In this document: positions 60,880-64,000 of the stretch, one piece after another
Layout: every line of letters begins with the position of its first letter
Numbering within the stretch: position 1 is the stretch's first letter
The notes under the pieces: model-generated
The model's input: only the letters and a program-made list of their open reading frames with translations
Database searches by the model: none
Told to the model about the DNA's origin: nothing
NCBI GenBank assembly: GCA_020205615.1
Contig: CM035152.1
Coordinates: 152,826,778 to 152,890,777, forward strand
Origin: Panax quinquefolius
Taxonomy: Eukaryota > Streptophyta > Magnoliopsida > Apiales > Araliaceae
Reading direction: 5' to 3'
Length of the DNA: 64,000 nucleotides
Made by a program: the position numbers and the translations under genes

Positions 60880-62110
60880 GTTGACAATAACGCACTCGTG
60901 ATTTGCATACGATCTTCTACTCAATGCATCGCCTACCACGCTCGCTTTTCGGATGGTATTGGATGGTATGATCATAATCTTTCAATAGCCAAGCCAACGT
61001 CGTTGTCGCATGTTGAGTTCCTTTTGAGTGAAGAAATATTTGAGGCTTTTATGATCCGTAAAGATCTCCACTTTCTCCCATATACAAGTAATGCCTCCAA
61101 ATTTTAAGTGCAAGAAAGATAACAAATGCTAACTCCGGATCATGAGTAGGATAATTCCTCTCATATTCTTTGAGTTGTCATGAGGCATAAAGGCTATAAC
61201 TTTTCCATGTTGCATAAGAACACATCCCAACCCTTTGCTCGAAGCATCACCGTAGATGACAAATCCTCCGAGCCAAATGGTATTGTCGTAACAGTCTTTG
61301 AAATAAGTCTCTTCTTGAGTTCTTGAAAACTCTTCTCACATTCTTCGCTTCCAACCGAACTTTGTATCTTTTCGAGTCACCGAAATTGATCGATGGAGTA
61401 GCGATTCGAGAAAATTCTTCCACGAATCTCCGATAATAACCAAATTTAAACCGAGAAAGCTACGTATTTCGATCATTGATTTAGGTTGTTCCCGACTTTG
61501 AATAGCTTCAATCTTTCGGGTCAATGATATTCCATGACTTGATACCACGCGCCCAAGGAATGCTACTTCTTCAAGCCGAACTCGCATTTCTTCAACTTGG
61601 CATAAAGCTTATATTCACGAAGCTTTTGGAGTGTCACTCAAGTGTTGCTTTCATGATCTTCACGGCTTTTGGAATAAATAAGGATGTCATCAATAAAGAC
61701 GACCACAAAGTGATCTAAATATTCCTTGAATACTCGGTTCATCATATCCATGAAGGCGCAAGTAGGAGCATTAGTCAATCCAAAGGACATGACTAGGAAT
61801 TCATAATGCCCGCATCGAGTTCCGAAAGCCGCCTTTGGAATGTCACGGATTCTAATCTTCAATTGGTGATATCCTAACGAAGATCAATCTTTGAAAAGAA
61901 TTTGGCTCCTTGCAATCGGGTCAAACAGTCATCAATACGTGGCAATGGATACCTATTTTTTGATGGTGACATGATTCAACTCCCGATAATCAATACAAAG
62001 TCGCATACTCCCATCTTTCTTCTTCACGAATAGAACAGAGCACCCCAAGGAGAAGTACTAGGTCGAATAAAGCCAATGTCTAACAATTCCTGCAGTGGGT
62101 CTTTAACTCC
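60880..62110 (-). pseudogene. Gypsy reverse transcriptase and RNase H (element C)
   Basis: RT reads [40 protein letters not shown] and [15 protein letters not shown] (FIDD in place of YVDD, as usual in plant gypsy). RNase H fragments follow toward 60880 in several frames. Confidence 0.87.
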
Positions 62111-62116
62111 TCAAGT

Positions 62117-62850
62117 TCAATAGGAGCCATTCGATATGGGGCTTTGAAATAGGTTTTGTACCGTGTTCAAGGTCGATACAAAATTCAATTTCACGCTCTG
62201 GGTAGGCCAGAAGTTCTTCTGGAATACGTCGAGAAATTTATTAACAATAGAAATATCGCTCAAAACCGACGTATTTTTGTTTAAATCATGACATGAGCTA
62301 AGAAAGCTTGACATCCATTTTTCAATAAACGAATAGCTTTTATGGCTTGAGATGACCGTGATTGATTTTAATGGTTTGGTCGTTTGAATTCGCATAATAG
62401 GTTGATTAGGAATATGAAAGCTAACAACCTTACGAAAATAATCAATTTTGCATGATAAGTAGTTAACCAATCAATCCCTAGAATCACGCCAAATGCAAGT
62501 ATTTTTAATGAAATAAGATCGACAGTAATGTGAGGGTACCGATTTGAACCAAACAAGACTTATAAAACGAAGGGATGTAATGAAGGTTTCTCCCAACGGA
62601 GTTTCCACAGATAAGTCAAAGTCTAATTTCTCCTGAGTCAAATTTAATCGATGAGCGCAAGTAGAGAAATAAAAGAATGGGTAGAACCGGTATCAAATAA
62701 AGTGTAGACTTCATTAGAGTTTATGATAAGCTTACCCGTGATGACCTCATTCGGGTTCCTTGCTCTCTGGGAGGTCACAACAAACGCCTCCTCAGACCAC
62801 TGGGTTTTGACTTTTCCGACTACCTTTGGTGCCTCCATCCTAGTTGAATT
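62117..62850 (-). pseudogene. Gypsy protease (element C)
   Basis: Reads EAFVVTSQRARNPNEVITGK, TLFDTGSTHSFIS (active site intact) and LGIDWLTTYHAKLII across two frames. Homologous to the protease of element A at 42221-42800. Confidence 0.88.
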
Positions 62851-62859
62851 TGTCTTCTG

Positions 62860-63932
62860 AACGACAAAATCGAGCTAAGTGACCTTCTCTTCCATAATTA
62901 TAACATGCTTTGACTACATGGCACAGCTTCGGACCGATGTGTCCTCTTCTCCGCATTTGAAGCATATGATGGTGGTCTTTCTCCTTCCTTAACAACGGTG
63001 TCTTTGGTCGACGCGTCTTCCATCATCATTGAATCTCCGCTTTCTTGAAATGTCCATTCTTATTGTTTTGGCCTCGATTACCACCGAAGTGGTTACCATA
63101 TCCGCCCGTTGATTCCTCCACGCTTGTTGTCACCGCTTTGATGACTACTCTCGCCGGTATTATAACTTTGCTTACGCTTCTTTTTTAGTTCGTTGTTGAC
63201 TCGTTATCGCGCCCCACTAATCGAGCCCTATTTACAACATCCTGAATACAAACACGCTTTATACGAAATAAGATGTTGACGTATCTCCGACTTCAAACCT
63301 CTTAAAACATTCGCGCCATTCTTCTTTCATTATCCACCAAGGGGACGAAACCGTGATAACTCCGCAAATTTTGCCTCGTATTGCGACACGGCCATATTGT
63401 TTTGTTCCAACTTGATAAACTCCACCTCCTTCATGTATGGCGAATACTTTCGGAAAAGTATTTGTCGTTGAATGACTCTGGAACTTCTCCCAAGATATCT
63501 TCATGACAATGAGGTTGAGTACGCTTTTGGAATTCCCACCAATGTCCGCCTCTCCTAAGCATAATAAAGGCTAAGGGGAACCTTTTGCTCCTCGAGCATC
63601 CCAAGACATCAAATATCTTGGTAATCTGCTTTATCCATGCTTCCGCCAAGTGGTTTTGGTTTTCCCTTAAACTCCGGTGGTCCCAGCTCCTTGAATTGTT
63701 TAATGCGGTGACCGCCTCGAGAGTTTTCCGTGTTTCCACCTACGTTTTGGGACAGAGTCGCTCTCTTTCTTTGTTGCATAAATCGTATAAAGCCTCTGAA
63801 CATTTGATCATTCATCATTTGGTCGGTGTTGTTTTTTGAATGAGGATTGTCGCCTCCTCGATGCACATTATCCCGATTATTGATATGTGGTGAATCAACG
63901 ATCGCTTTGTGCTCCATTGCTATTCTCAACAT
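62860..63932 (-). pseudogene. Gypsy Gag and zinc knuckles (element C)
   Basis: The Gag domain reads FRGFIRFMQQRKRA, FKELGPPEFKGKPKP, KEVEFIKLEQNNMAVSQYEA-type sequence and LKSEIRQHLIS in broken frames. The knuckles near 62870-62965 read CFKCGEE... (frame lost) and CYNYGREGHLARFC, where the second Cys is Tyr. The true N-terminus is near 63940, close to the window edge. Confidence 0.85.
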
Positions 63933-64000
63933 TCTCGGATGTCATTTTCAGATCATCGCCACAAAACAAAAGATTAATTGACATTTAACAATTACCTTTA

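Larger units (their letters stand above)
56866..64000 (-). mobile_element. Ty3/gypsy chromovirus-type element C (family B), cut by window edge
   Basis: 3' LTR at 56866-59295 (2430 bases, family B), polypurine tract (minus sense GAAGGGGAGGT) next to it, then, going right, chromodomain, integrase, RNase H, RT, protease and Gag in reverse order, which is the gypsy order. The 5' end, 5' LTR and primer-binding site lie beyond 64000. Many frameshifts break the polyprotein. Unlike element A, all Pol domains are represented. Confidence 0.93.

Overview
This is a eudicot plant nuclear window. It is AT-rich, with GT-AG introns, three plant genes, and very dense plant mobile DNA: Ty1/copia and Ty3/gypsy LTR retrotransposons, MITEs and a LINE remnant. 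I cannot name the species from sequence alone.

Layout. 1-1678 is the upstream region of gene 1, with two foldback repeats. 1679-9760 (+) is a phosphoinositide-specific phospholipase C of the PLC2 type; nine exons join in frame to 592 residues. 9761-11332 is AT-rich spacer with a near-perfect inverted-repeat MITE. 11333-25095 (+) is NFXL2, an NF-X1-type zinc-finger/RING protein; 13 exons join in frame to 876 residues. A complete but decayed copia element (16817-21704, TSD TCCTT) lies antisense in its ninth intron. 26535-28932 (-) is a CRINKLY4-related receptor-like kinase (CCR3/CCR4 type), intronless, with a one-base frameshift inside the kinase domain. It is convergent with NFXL2 and is bracketed by two copies of one palindromic MITE.

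From about 30 kb to the end the window is almost entirely transposons. 30255-35906 is a copia element (TSD TTTAC, 265-bp LTRs). 37049-49151 is a chromovirus-type gypsy element (TSD CGTTC). It inserted into an older hAT-like MITE and was itself hit twice by a related LTR family: a rearranged LTR fragment in its 5' LTR and a clean solo LTR (46475-48897, TSD TATGG) in its 3' LTR. 49152-56865 is gene-free DNA with further MITEs. From 56866 to the right edge is a third gypsy element on the minus strand, whose 5' end is outside the window. All retroelement reading frames are broken.

The most unusual structure is in the retroelement leaders. An array of roughly 60-70-bp units, each with two potential hairpins, occurs downstream of the primer-binding site of the copia element and also downstream of the TATA box in gypsy LTRs, which belong to a different superfamily. 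A second hairpin family, with a nearly invariant loop and compensating stem changes, recurs three to four times per gypsy LTR. Both look like structured RNA rather than coding DNA. The three host genes act in separate pathways (phosphoinositide/calcium signalling, stress-related nuclear regulation, receptor kinase signalling), and nothing suggests they form a functional cluster.
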